From: Chara braunii | Lineage: Eukaryota > Streptophyta > Charophyceae > Charales > Characeae | Direction: 5' to 3' | Assembly (NCBI GenBank): GCA_003427395.1 | Contig: BFEA01000407.1 | Span: forward strand, 519,051-553,815 | Length of the DNA stretch: 34,765 nt | In this document: one piece after another, positions 20,032 through 30,403 of the stretch | Position numbering within the stretch: the stretch's first letter is position 1 | Layout: every line of letters begins with the position of its first letter | Translations under genes and position numbers: made by a program | The notes under the pieces: generated by a model | The model's database searches: none | What the model was told of the DNA's origin: nothing | The model's input: only the letters and a program-made list of their open reading frames with translations

Positions 20032-21249
20032 GAACTCATAAATAAACTCAGGGGTGCACAACCTAAGGGAATAGTTGGAGAAAATTATAGAAAGCATTTC
20101 ACTAAACTGGGTACGACTCTCAAGAACAAAATCAAATGGGAAGTTGGAGATTGGGCAACAACAAAAGAATCAGACACCCTAACGTTGGTCTTCAAGCTGA
20201 TCAAAATACTGAATAAAGAAGATGGGACGGCCGAACTTGCCTCTTACGAATTAGAGGAAGGGCATAAATCGTGGGTAAAAGTGGGCAAGGTTATAGACAC
20301 AGTGAAAGAAGGAGAGTTGAATAAGCTCAAAAGACTAAGAGCCTGCACATTCAAAAAAAGTTCAAGGCACAATCAATCCAACCAATCGGATGTAAGCAAA
20401 GTAAGACTTTTCAGGCCAGACCTAGATATTAAAGATTTGGAGGTAGACCCAGCGGAATGGGGATGGATGATACCCAGTACCTTGGGAAGAGCCAAAAAGC
20501 TTACACCAATATATAATTATGAGGTTAAAATGGGGTACAAAGTAAGTAATCAGACAAAAAATCCGCTCCCAGTAATATCAGAAAGGTGGAAAAAGAATTT
20601 GGATGAAAACGTGGGATGGACAACGAGTATTCCTTGGGGACAATATATGAGCATTAGACCGGCAAGGATCAAAGGCCTGCAATGGCTCATATTATACTGG
20701 GCTCTTCCAGTCAATCAATGGTTGGCTAAAAGAAGAAAACAGGATGACCCACAATATCAAATTGCGCAGTGCAAGGTCTGCAATGAGAATATGGAGGTAT
20801 CATTGGTCCACTGTCTGATTTCCTGCAAACGAGCTCAGGAGTTGTGGAAGGGAACAAAAGAGTTGTGGGCTAAGCTAATGGGCGACAAATTTCCTTCCAA
20901 CCCTCTTTACTTGTTAACAGGAAGGTACGAAAATGAGAACCTAGAAGAGGAAACAGAGCCAGTAGCAAAACTATGGAGGCGAGCAACACTCTGGCTAATC
21001 TGGAAAGCGAGGTGTAAAGGAACCTTGGAGGGCCAGACACTAAGCATAGAAGAAAAAAGGACGGAGATAAAAAATATAATTCAAACCGAAATAAGAGCTC
21101 GCTTGTATAGGGAACAAAAAGCTCAACAAAGGATTTTTCAACCAGGAAAGAGAGAATTAAGAAGGAAAAATTTTGTTAAAATATGGCTAATAGGGGAAAA
21201 AATAGCAAAAGTAGAGGGGGAGAGTCTGCTCTTCATAACTTGTAACTAA
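20032..21249 (+). pseudogene. LINE ORF2 C-terminus with zinc-binding RT knuckle
   Basis: An open stretch of 405 codons, the longest in this element, with no start of its own; it continues ORF2 after the TAG at 20029. A zinc-binding motif of the zf-RVT kind lies at 20770-20826, C-X2-C-X9-H-X4-C (CKVCNENMEVSLVHCLISC), and is followed by RAQELWKGTKELW and WRRATLWLIWKARCKG. The knuckle probably binds element RNA or target DNA. The end (EIKNIIQTEIRA...KREL RRKNFVKIWL) is repeated downstream. The preserved frame shows this part decayed less than the RT. Confidence 0.85.
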
Positions 21250-21678
21250 AGTAGTTTTCCTACAGGTCACCCTGTAGCCACACGTCCGTAGGAAAGGAAG
21301 CAATCCGAATAGGTTAGAACCATGTTGCGACTTGCCCTGTCAGCGAGGTGTAAAGGAACCTTGGAGAGCCAAACATTAAGCATAGAAGAAAAAAGGATGG
21401 AGATAAAAAATATAATTCAAACCGAAATAAGAGCTCTCTGGTATAGGGAACAAAAAGCTCAACAGAGGACTTTTCAACCAGAAAAGAGAGAACTAAGAAG
21501 GAAAAATTTTGTTAAAATATGGCTAATAGGGGAAAAAATAGCGAAACTAGAGGGGGAGAGCCTGCTCTTCACAACTTGGAACTGAAGTAGTTTTCCTACT
21601 GGTCACCCTGTAGCCACACGTCCGTAGGGAAGGAAGCAATTTGAATAGGTCAGAACCATGTTGCGACTTGCCCTGTCA
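21007..21678 (+). repeat. 336-bp tandem duplication of the LINE 3' end
   Basis: 21007-21342 and 21343-21678 are close copies covering the last 80 codons of ORF2, the stop and about 90 bp of 3' sequence up to CTTGCCCTGTCA. The copies differ at scattered bases, so this is a real and not very recent duplication. The second copy keeps an open frame (about 21322-21585). Confidence 0.92.
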
Positions 21679-22075
21679 ACAAATCGGAGGACTTTATCCA
21701 ATCCCTCATACACTGGAGAGAAGCGCCAAAATATTGGGAGAAAACCTCTAACCTCTGAATTTTCATACATCCCGACACCCTTCTCCGAACACCCCAGCCA
21801 ACTGCTCCCTCGGACTAATATCCCAACCCATTTTCGTAAAAAGATAAGGAAGTGGTGGTATGAGCAGGAAGGTCACGCTGTGGACTCTCTAAAGGGAAAG
21901 GTGCTTCAAAACGATCGAAGGTCTCGCCCCTACAAGGGAAAAGTCTGGGTAGAAATAAAGACGCTGACTCAAACAGAGATCTGTTGCATGAGGTATAAGT
22001 TGCTATGGGCGTGGTACAGGAGGGTAGGGGCGTAAGAGGAACTGGTAGTACCCAAATCTTGGCTTATTTTTGTTA
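21679..22075 (+). other. Possible diverged LINE 3'-end relative
   Basis: The frame following the duplicated tail has KVWVEIKTLTQTEICCMRYK, which resembles EIKNIIQTEIRALWYRE of the LINE C-terminus. The part before it (NRRTLSNPSYTGEKRQNIG...) is unfamiliar. It ends at about 22035. A diverged related element or chance are both possible. Confidence 0.3.
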
Positions 22076-23658
22076 AAACAGGTCCTGATAAGTCCCATAG
22101 CAGATCTGAGAAGGAAATTTTGCAGTCCATCCAAAGGGGAAAGAAGGCTGTAAGGGAAGGGAACAGGTCGGTAAGGACAATAGAGGGACTCTTTTTAGAT
22201 ACAATGAGACTATTTGGCAAATGTGGATAACAAATCTGAGAAGAGAGAGAAGGAAACGGCAAGCTGACAGCCAATCCGCCACTGCAGTGGAGCACTCAAT
22301 GCTGGTCAGGGGCCCTTTGGCCTCACGGAGTACAGTTAAGGGTTTAGGATCTTGGGTTTAGGGTTTTAGCAAGGAGGACAGTTAAGGACAGTCCCCCAGT
22401 ACACAATTCAGCAAGATTTTACCTGAGGTGGTCAAACAACATTTCTAGGGAGAGGGAAGAGAACTCGCTAGCTGCTGAACTGAGAGGAACTGATAGGTAC
22501 GATCAAAAGGAGTTTACTTCCAAGTAGCAAGATAAAAAGTATGCCAGATCAGCAAAAGGAAGGAGAAAAGTAGCGTAGGCCAACTTAGGCGGGGGTGGCA
22601 ATCAATGCCATCCTTCGGGCCTTCACACCAGAACGGGGAGGAGCGTGTGTTTTCTCATTATGTATTTCTTTGGCTTGCCGGTGGAATAGGACCGGACTGA
22701 CGCTCCCCAGAATGGACAAGGAGCCAGAGCCATAAGGTTCTGTTTAAAAATAAAAAAAAAGGCCAGCGACACTTAAAGCAGTGGGAAAAAGACACAAGTA
22801 GCATGTAGGCCGGTACCACTCAAGTAGTGGTAGACGTGTCGGGCACTCGAGGCCGAGCAGAAGAAGACAAAAAGTTGGCATTTTTAAAGGCCCAGTAGCC
22901 GTAGGCTAGAGGTAGGTCGGTACCAGTCCCCAAGTAGTCTGAGTCTAGGGCCCGTACGGACAATATCAGACTTGCAATGATGTTTCCCTCCGAAAGGGAG
23001 GAGGTACAGGTTGCTTGGAGGCCGCGCGGCCTGGAAGTCACTGCCCAATAGGAAGTAGGTCACTATATCTTCTGGAGGAGCGAGTAGATCCTCATTTGGG
23101 GTGTGCAAGGTTGGGGCATACTGCTTGAGCGGGCAGCCAGGACTCAGAGTGCTGCCTGGAAGGACAAAGAGGAGCTGGGCTCTCAGCCTGGCTATGGCAA
23201 GCAGCCCAGCTTGAGCAGGGGAAAGAAGGGGGCGAAGGAGGAAAGTGGCGAGGTACCTCCCTGGCTATGCTGGACACCATCTTCATCATCTTGTTAGGCA
23301 CTGCATCTGGAAGGCCCTCGTTGGGGTAGTGCCGCACCAAGGAAGCTTTGAGGCAGAGTCAGGCATTGCGGCCGGAAGAGTAGCGACCATAGCTGCTTTG
23401 TGTTGTCTTTTGCACAGGAGGGCAGAGCCCTTAGTAGTCCGCCATAGCCTTGGCATATGAGAGGAAGGTGAAGAGGTAAGCCATGGCTATGGTGGACCTA
23501 TTGTTGTGCTGGCAAGAAGAGGGAACTTCGGATATTGATTCTGGTTCAACCACTCATTGTTATTATAATTATTTGGGAGAAGAATAAGATTGGTGAAGAC
23601 AAGGAGGAGGAAGGTGGAGAGAGAAGGGGGATTTGTCATTGGACTTGCTGGTGTACAT
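22076..23658. other. Unassigned sequence with a short telomere-like tract
   Basis: No supported gene on either strand. GGGTTTAGG...GGGTTTAGGGTTTTAG at about 22339-22369 contains plant-type telomere units (TTTAGGG), but only two or three. The rest has short frames without family resemblance. Confidence 0.45.
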
Positions 23659-23775
23659 CTTCTTCTTCTTCTTCTTCTTCTTCTTCTTCGTCTTCTTCGT
23701 CTTCTTCTTCTTCTTCTTCTTCTTCTTCTTCTTCTTCTTCTTCATCTTCTTCTTCTTCTTCTTCTTCTTCTTCTT
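23659..23775. repeat. (CTT)n microsatellite, ~117 bp
   Basis: Nearly uninterrupted TTC/CTT trinucleotides with a few CGT and CAT interruptions. It creates poly-Ser, poly-Leu, poly-Phe and poly-Lys frames that are not genes. Confidence 0.97.
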
Positions 23776-24110
23776 TCTCTCTTCTTTGGTCTTTATCTCA
23801 GAGTCTTTGCAAGTGCTTTCATTTCTTTCACAATTGGGTGGCAGTCTTTCCTTGTGAATTTGCACTTCGGAAATGACCAGGATCATAACAAAATTGATAA
23901 ATAAAAATAAAAACAGAAAAATCATCACAATGTTAGACCAAGCAATAATAAAAAGGAATCCAACTTGCAGCTCCTAGGGAAGCCAACTGTCAGCAATTGC
24001 CTGCCCTCAAGATCCATCCATCAACTTTATGGCTGCAATAGGAAATTGTCCTTTTCACTTCAAATTTCCTAGTATGAGCTTTTGTTCCCCTGCTAACAGG
24101 TGAACCGTAA

Positions 24111-24290
24111 CTTCAGATGGCCTGGTGGTTTAAACCACCAGTACCTTTCCCAACCATTCTTCTTGGGCGTGCCCATTGAAGGACAAGACGGATGAACAGT
24201 AACTTCAGATGGTTCGGTGGTTCAAACCACCAGCACACTTCAGATGGTCTGGTGGTTCGAGCCACCGATAGGTTTCCCAACCATTTTTCT
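24111..24290. repeat. Three copies of CTTCAGATGG plus a GGTGG...CCACC palindrome
   Basis: CTTCAGATGG is followed each time by a palindrome: TGGTGGTTTAAACCACCA (24123-24140, perfect), GGTGGTTCAAACCACC (24216-24231) and GGTGGTTCGAGCCACC (24251-24266). Copies 1 and 3 are followed by TTTCCCAACCATT. The changes in the centre keep most of the stem pairing. Confidence 0.88.
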
Positions 24291-24485
24291 CCAACACAAC
24301 TTTTAAACTGCCACGAATTTCAGGGCATGGCCTACGAATGCAAAATGGTTGGCAGCAGCACCAGCCAAAAATGGAACAAACGAGTTGATTTTTTTATTTT
24401 TTGGCGCGGGGCGTTTCCAAGGGTCGTCCATAGCCACACCACTCTCGATATGTGCAAAATGAGAATGAACTTCCCGCTAAAACAT

Positions 24486-25032
24486 GTGAGTACGTAATAC
24501 ATACAACACCAGTGTGATGGCAAAAACAGACAGAAGGAGGGAGAATAGAAGAGACGACGACAAAAGCTCGAAGCCACTCGACAATAGTCTAACTCCTATG
24601 TCGGTTACTCCGTGTGCTCAAGTGAGTACGTAATACATACAACACCAGTGTGATGGCAAAAACAGATATCTTATACACATCTAGATGTGTATAAGAGACA
24701 GACAATAGTCTAACTCCTATGTCGGTTACTCCGTGTGCTCAAGTGAGTACGTAATACATACAACACCAGTGTGATGGCAAAAACAGACACAGAAGGAAGG
24801 CGAATAGAAGAGACAACGACAAAAGCTCGAAGCCACTCGACAGTAGTCTAACTCCTACGTCGGTTACTCTGTGTGTTTAAGTGAGTACGTAATACATACA
24901 ACACTAGTGTGATGGCAAAAACAGACATCGAAGGAGTGAGAATAGAAGAGATGACGATAAAAGATCGAAGCCACTCGAGACATTGAAGGAGTGAGAATAG
25001 AAGAGATGACGACAAAAGATCGAAGCCACTCG
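24486..25032. repeat. Tandem repeat, ~136-bp unit x4, with a 55-bp sub-duplication
   Basis: Units begin GTGAGTACGTAATACATACA at 24486, 24622, 24743 and 24881, with periods of 136, 121 and 138. The short second unit contains the adapter at 24669-24701. At the end, 24923-24977 is repeated at 24978-25032. A small satellite-like array. Confidence 0.93.
24669..24701. other. Nextera (Tn5 mosaic-end) adapter dimer, assembly contamination
   Basis: TCTTATACACATCT (24669-24682) followed by AGATGTGTATAAGAGACAG (24683-24701) is the junction of two Tn5 mosaic ends, as used in Nextera mate-pair libraries. The second end is complete at 19 nt and the first keeps 14 nt. It replaces part of a tandem repeat unit, so sequence across it is not reliable. 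Confidence 0.95.
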
Positions 25033-25845
25033 ACAGTTTGATGACCAGATGCACCAGCCACATTTTTGTCTTTTTCACATTAAATTTCCAAGAATGGTGT
25101 TGTGACGCCCAACCTCACGCCCAGCGCGACTTCCTGATCGGAGGAGGATGTGGGCCTGGAAGTACGAAAAGGGGTGTGCCAAGGATTTTGGGAAAGTGGG
25201 GGTGCAGTCCCAGGTCAGAATTGAGATCTCATGTGGCGGAGTTTTGTGGGGGCACGAGTGCAATTTGGCGGAGAGGGCGGACCACCTCTGGTCATAAGGC
25301 AGATGGCATGCGTGGGTCATTCAAGGCCGTGCGATCCATCGGTTATGAGGATGGCGGTTCGTTGGAAGGTCCCTCCGGGGTGGGTGGGGTTCCGATGAGT
25401 CAGGCCGTCGGAAGTTGCCACATGGCGTCGGTCGTCGCACGTTCGGGTTAGGCCTTCGGGATTCCGGAGGTCTCTGGTCGCTACGTCGTCGACAATTTTC
25501 GCAGGGCGTGCTGGGCCAGTATGGGGCTATGGCCTTCCACGGGACGACGTTGAGGCGATGATACGGAAGAAGAAGACAAAAAGGAGGGAAGCTGGTGGAG
25601 ATAACGACAAATCCAGGGTGGGTGAAGTAGTGGGTGTGGTTCTGAGTGGGGAAATCAGAGCTTCAGGGGTCGCTGGTGGTGGCGCAGTTAAACTCCCTAG
25701 GACACAATCGATTCTCTATTAGGCAAGGGTATCTTTGTCGGAGGCTTTCCTCTATCCAAAGGGTGAAATAGTCCGGGTCATACAACAACGACTCTGAGCT
25801 CTTGGAGTGTGTCATTATATCATCGCAGAGCTGCGAGATGCCTAA
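25033..25845. other. Unassigned sequence
   Basis: GC-rich from about 25100. No recognisable domain on either strand and no repeat structure seen. Confidence 0.4.
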
Positions 25846-26097
25846 GGGCGGGTCTGTGCCGATTGCGAGCACATGCAGGCTGCGCGAATTGAGTCGCGCT
25901 TACGTGTGTTCACACGAGATGACTGCTTCGTCGCAGACCTCGGATGGCCGTATCCAATCAAACAGTACTCCTGCAATCGATGGTCCTTTTTGGAATTGAC
26001 GGATCGACGGACGGGGACACATGTAAATGCGCAGATCAGGTTGTGGTTACACGCGTTTTCGCGCTGCGTTCGCTGGGCCAGACATTCGATTGTCTAA
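25846..26097 (+). CDS. Uncharacterised open frame, 83 codons, possible gene fragment
   Basis: I do not recognise this. The frame opens after a TAA (25843) and ends at TAA 26095-26097. The first ATG is at 25873. The product has well-mixed composition, CADCEH near its start and RDDCFVADLGWPYPIKQYSCNRWSFLEL in the middle, unlike the low-complexity frames nearby. It might be an exon or transposase remnant, or chance. No promoter, splice or neighbour evidence supports it. Confidence 0.15.
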   Translation, partial: GRVCADCEHMQAARIESRLRVFTRDDCFVADLGWPYPIKQYSCNRWSFLELTDRRTGTHVNAQIRLWLHAFSRCVRWARHSIV

Positions 26098-27142
26098 TCA
26101 CTCCGTAATTTTCGAGCATGCAAGATGCAACAACCACAACAACTCACTTGAAAGATAAGCGAAAACGAGAACAGGATTAATGATTGCACAAAATTCCTAT
26201 CCTACTCATGAGTGCATCAAAGGCAGTAAACAAAGGCAAAGGCAAGGATCAGCTAGAAAGACAAGCAACCGAACATGACGTCCATTCATTCATTCATACA
26301 TTCATACACCATATCCAAGATGGGAAATCGCGAGGACAAGGGTGAGCAATAAACCAAATCCAGATTTCGAAAAACAAAAACGGGCGAATCACGCGGAGCC
26401 GAAATCAAAGTTTATGTACACGAGCAGGGAGGGAGAAAAAATAAAGAAACAGCAAATCCGCGTCCATCAACCTCAACTCCCTCTTCCTCTCTCTCTCTTT
26501 CTCTCCGATGCGGACAGTCCGTCGTCGTGCACCAACCCACGAAGTCGTCACCGCGCTTGGTCCTCCCGCACCCGTCAGGTTCGCCCGCGCTCACAGTCTG
26601 TCACGGCCCGCATCAACCCTGGGCGTTTGGCACCAGTTCGTCGGGTCGCCCGACTCCTGCTCTACTCACCTCTTACTTCGCTCGTGTGCTGACCCTCTCT
26701 GATCGAGCAACCCCGAGCTTTCGCTTAGCTGGTTAAGAGAGCTAACTAATCGCGCAGCCGAAATTCATAGCGTGCATGCATGCGCGAGGAACACGAAATT
26801 ACAAAGACTTAGAAGGAGAGAAGGGGGAGGGATTGCCTACGCCTGCATGGCCAGAACGTGGCGTGGGGGACGTAGCCACTCTCCACGCATTGATCCGATC
26901 ATGCAGACCGTGGCTACCAAAGATGCAGCAAAAGAAAGAGAAGAGGGGCGAGAAACACGAAGCACAAGAAGAAAGATACAATTACAATGGCTTAGGACCC
27001 CTCATTGCAATCGCGAAGAAAGTCGCGCGCTACAGAAAGTGGTTCGTCACAGTGTGGTGAGGCCCTTGGCAAGACAAATGTCGTAAGTACTGTCCACCTG
27101 TTCACTTGAAGCAGAATTCTCTTGCCTGTTTACGCTGCAAGA
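26098..27142. other. Unassigned sequence
   Basis: Several overlapping frames of 60-115 codons in different frames at 26342-27086, none with a known domain. A TC-rich stretch lies at 26476-26507. Confidence 0.4.
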
Positions 27143-27254
27143 GCATTTCGATTTGGGCCTGGTCCCATTAGCATTTCGATTTGGGTCTGGGCTCATTAGC
27201 ATTTCGATTTGGGCCTGGGCCTATTAGCATTTCGATTTGGGCCTGAGCCCATTA
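27143..27254. repeat. 28-bp minisatellite, exactly 4 units
   Basis: GCATTTCGATTTGGGCCTGG plus eight more bases, repeated head to tail at 27143, 27171, 27199 and 27227 with one to three differences per unit. It lies only ~80 bp from where the minus-strand LINE breaks off. Confidence 0.95.
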
Positions 27255-27336
27255 CCTAGCGAAAAGCGGTAGGCTACTTTTGAAAGGCTGAGTTGCAGGC
27301 TTGCGGGCCTTGGAAGGTACCTTTGTCCACTTAGGC

Positions 27337-27771
27337 TCAGGCTTGTGTGTCTGCCACTGCATTTGGGGCGTATACATTCACTAGTATGATATCTTCCCCT
27401 TTGTGGGTTAGTTCTACTTTGGTCCACCTTCCTCCTACTGGGTCTACTGTGGATGATTTTATTTGCAAATGTTGTGCTTGTATTGCGTGTTTGTATACTA
27501 GTGTGATGACTCCTGCCGAAGTTGGTTGTGGGCTTGCTGATACTGTTAATGCACAATTTATTACTCTCTTCATGATTTTTTTTTCTATTTCTTCATGTGC
27601 GGCTGTGCTGGTTAGGTGCATCTCTTGGAGACAAACTATGTCTGGAGGATTGGGCCCATTCCATCCTGTTGTGTTGAGGAAACAATGCCACTTTTCTGGG
27701 TTTGACAGAATTGTCGCAAGTCCTCTCACATTCCAGGATTGGATCACCAGATCCCCCCATGTTACTTTCAT
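27337..27771 (-). pseudogene. LINE ORF2 start: first half of AP-like endonuclease, truncated
   Basis: Starts at an ATG (27769-27771). IQSWNVRGL (Asn 14), DIVCLQEMHL (catalytic Glu 50) and ILVNVYAPN (about residues 129-137) are the N-terminal motifs of L1-type endonucleases. After NAVADTQA the frame stops and similarity ends. An intact domain would continue within a few residues to the GDFN box, which is where the plus-strand piece at 17597 begins. Confidence 0.88.
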
Positions 27772-29162
27772 GATTTATCAGTTCTTATCGTCTCTTAGTT
27801 TCTGTTATTTGTGTCTAGGACCTAGTGCTACTCTCCATCTCCTCCTCCGGCGGTGTCAGGCGCGTTGGGATCTCATCCTCATCTTGTGTAAAAACCTCCG
27901 ATTCCAGAAAGGTTGCTAACGCTGTCACATTCTGCGTCATCGTTGTTTCGCTTCCTATTGTTGTGATGGGTAATGCTGTTATCCACCACTACGGCTTCCA
28001 TTTCAGGTCCTCCAATATTTTTGTTTTCTGATCAAAACAAATCAGCAGGGGTCGTGCATCGTATTGTGTTTGGTCCTTGCCCTCCCCTGTCTCTGAGGTT
28101 ACCATATGCCATGTCTCCCCTTCTTTTTGCAGAGAACCACCGAGCCCCATGAAGTTTGGTTCCCTTCCCTTGCTGATTCTTTTAAGCAAGTCCTCCTTTT
28201 GTCCCAGCTGCCATCTGGGTACCGAGAGATCGTCGTAGACCGCTATATTCCATTCCTTAGTGAGCGAGTCCCTTTGGATGGGGATTACTGCACGGGAGTG
28301 TGTTCGCTTCCTTTCTAGCTCTTTCCCACAGGGCATCGTGGTCTTTGTGCTGCAGGTCTTGCACTGTCACCGTGCAGAGAGAAATTTCCCTGTTCAGGTC
28401 CACAAGGCGTGAATTCTGCGCATACAAAGCTTGAGCCTGAATGCCGAGGTGGGTGACTGTTGTCATCTCTTTGCCTGACTCTTTCTGTTCCTTCTTATTC
28501 ATCTGATCCTCTAGGAATTGAGATGGTTTGTAATTCTGCAGTTTCTTCCCTTTGTTTTGCTTCTTCCCCTTCTCAACCTCTGTGCTACTCTCTTCCGTTT
28601 CCATTTCCTGGTCTTCTTTGGATTCGTAGTACTTTTCAGCGAAGAAGGTGGCCTGCTCTTCCTCTCTTTCCAGCGGTGTGAAGGGGTTTTCTGACAGCGG
28701 GATGTGCAGGGATGGATTAGAAGCCTCAACTTTCTGTTTGTTTTTCTGCTCCTCTCTATGCAGGATTAGTTGTAGCTCGAAATTTTCGTTTCTTATTCGA
28801 ATATATTCCTAAAGCTCGCTTTCTTGCTGTCCTGACCAAGGATAGCCCTCACCTGCAGATTGCCCCTGTTCCTCCTTCTCGCCTTCTCTATCGGTTTGAT
28901 CCTCGATGTGCTTCCTTTTCTCTCCCACCATCGGACTTTGCTGTCCTTCTTTCTCCCCTGAAACTGAGTTTGCCTTTCCTTCATCCATGGATTCATCTGT
29001 CCCTTCAACTTCCTTGTCCTTTCCCTGCTCTGCCTTATCCTGTCCTTTCCGCCATCTCCTGGCCTAAGTCTTTTGCTTTTGGCCGTCCCCCCTTGCTCTC
29101 TCTTCCTCCTGATACCTCTTAACTGCTTCCACCCATTCCCTCTCCGTGGTTTCTTGCACTGA
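27772..29162 (-). pseudogene. LINE region between ORF1 and ORF2, charged and frameshifted
   Basis: Minus-strand frames here are rich in Lys, Glu and Gln: one near 29100-28800 reads GEKRKHIEDQTDREGEKEEQ, one at 28604-28257 reads KGKKQNKGKKLQNYKPSQFLEDQMNKKEQ, and another lies at 28336-27989. They look like pieces of an ORF1 tail or spacer split by frameshifts. No domain is recognisable. Confidence 0.4.
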
Positions 29163-30300
29163 TTACCAAATCTCATGTTTCAGTCCGTCGACATTTATCA
29201 CTGGGTCTTTGGTGAAGCTATTGAGCGATTTTTTCCCTGTTTTGAGCGTTTGCCATCTGCTGTCAAAAGGAGGGTAGACATTCGGTCTGGGTGTCGGCTC
29301 TCCATCGATGGTCCAGACCCTGTCTGGTGTGTCTAGATTGTCAGTGAGCACCTATCCCGCGTACCGAGCCTCGGGGATGTACCAATACCCCTTCTTGTTC
29401 GCCACTTCCTGCAGATTTGCAATTTTGAGCGTTTTGGGTTTTGTGCTTTCCTTCGTCTTTGGGCAATTCGCATCTGTACCCAGGTGTCCCCTTTGTCTAC
29501 ACTTGAAGCAAAGGGGGTTGGTTTTGTTGGACACCGTTATTCTGATGACTTTATTTTCTTGTGAAAAGAACCATTCCTCGAGTACAAACGGTAAGGTGCT
29601 GTCACCTGTTTCCAACACTCCCGTCATCTGGTTGTGCTGTGGAGTGAGGAAGTCCGGGGTAGAGACAATCCATTGTGCCTCCTTGAAATGCCCGAATTCC
29701 ATTCTCACTCTCTCCTTAATGTTGTCGTGCATTCCCTCTGGCACATTATCAAATTGGATCCAAAAGTGTTTTTTAATTAGTTCCTGCGTGTATCTGAATG
29801 GCGTTTGTTGAAAATTCGTTGCCTTTTTCCACGTGTGCACTGTGACCACTGACGAGTTGCAGGTGAAACACTTGTTTTTCAGGAAAGACGCTAATGTTTC
29901 CTTCATGCACATGACCATAATCACATTCCTTGATCTTGGATGGAAAGATACTTTAGGTTCCTGCCCCTGGATTGGTTCCAAACTCTTCAGCTTTTCCCAA
30001 ATCCATTTTAATTTGGCCTGTCTGTCCAATTTCTGGCTTTTTTTGGAGAACGTGAAAAGGACAACATGTTTTTGGTGCAACTCTTCTTGCTTGGACGTCA
30101 ATTCCTTTGGGCATTCATATATTACCACTTCCTCCTTGTTATTTCTCCCGTGATCTATGCATTTGGTGGTTTTGACAAGTGGTGTTCTTGTTTGTTCCGC
30201 TAGCCAGTTCCGAGACTCAATTCCCATTCCCTGCATTGCTGGAGCCGACAGTGAAGCCACCGATCCACCAGTTAAAGTCTTACTGTTATGCTCTCACGGG
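29163..30300 (-). pseudogene. LINE ORF1, zinc-knuckle RNA-binding protein, one in-frame stop
   Basis: ORF1 proteins coat LINE RNA. The frame is open from about 30300; the first ATG is at 30234-30236. A middle segment (FRYTQELIKKHFWIQFDNVPEGMHD) fits the DUF4283-like region of plant LINE ORF1. The zinc knuckle CFKCRQRGHLGTDANC has C-X2-C-X4-H-X6-C spacing, two residues longer than the usual X4. A stop at 29352-29354 interrupts the frame, which then goes on to 29163 (DTPDRVWTIDGEPTPRPN). The missing upstream stop boundary and this break mark a decayed gene. Confidence 0.78.
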
Positions 30301-30403
30301 ATCACTGATTGGTCTACAGACGCCTAAACGTTGGGGGAAGGGATCTTTCCTTGCAGGATATCGGCGTCCTCTTGCTTCTCTTTACTGAATGACTCGGTGT
30401 GGT

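Larger units (their letters stand above)
17597..21678 (+). mobile_element. 3' part of an L1-like LINE (ORF2), degraded
   Basis: In order: second half of an AP-like endonuclease, linker, RT with an internal deletion, thumb/connection, and the zinc-knuckle C-terminus, followed by about 90 bp of 3' sequence and a second copy of the last 336 bp. The first half of the endonuclease and ORF1 are missing here, but fragments that complement it exactly lie on the opposite strand at 27337-30300. No poly(A) tail or clear target duplication is visible. Confidence 0.88.
27337..30300 (-). mobile_element. 5' part of an L1-like LINE (ORF1 and endonuclease start)
   Basis: On the minus strand, ORF1 (from about 30300) is followed by a charged tail, a spacer, and the start of ORF2 with the first half of the endonuclease, which breaks off at 27337. 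RT and C-terminus are absent here. Coding style and composition resemble the LINE part at 17597-21678. Confidence 0.8.

Noticed and set aside
23535-23928. Frames with poly-Ser, poly-Leu, poly-Phe or poly-Lys
   Set aside because: All come from the CTT microsatellite read in different frames.
27143-27254. 28-bp x4 array as a CRISPR
   Set aside because: Units abut without spacers, and the context is eukaryotic transposon DNA.
17597-30300. Twin priming as the origin of the opposed LINE parts
   Set aside because: Twin priming puts the inverted 5' part directly next to the 3' part on its upstream side; here it is 6 kb downstream.
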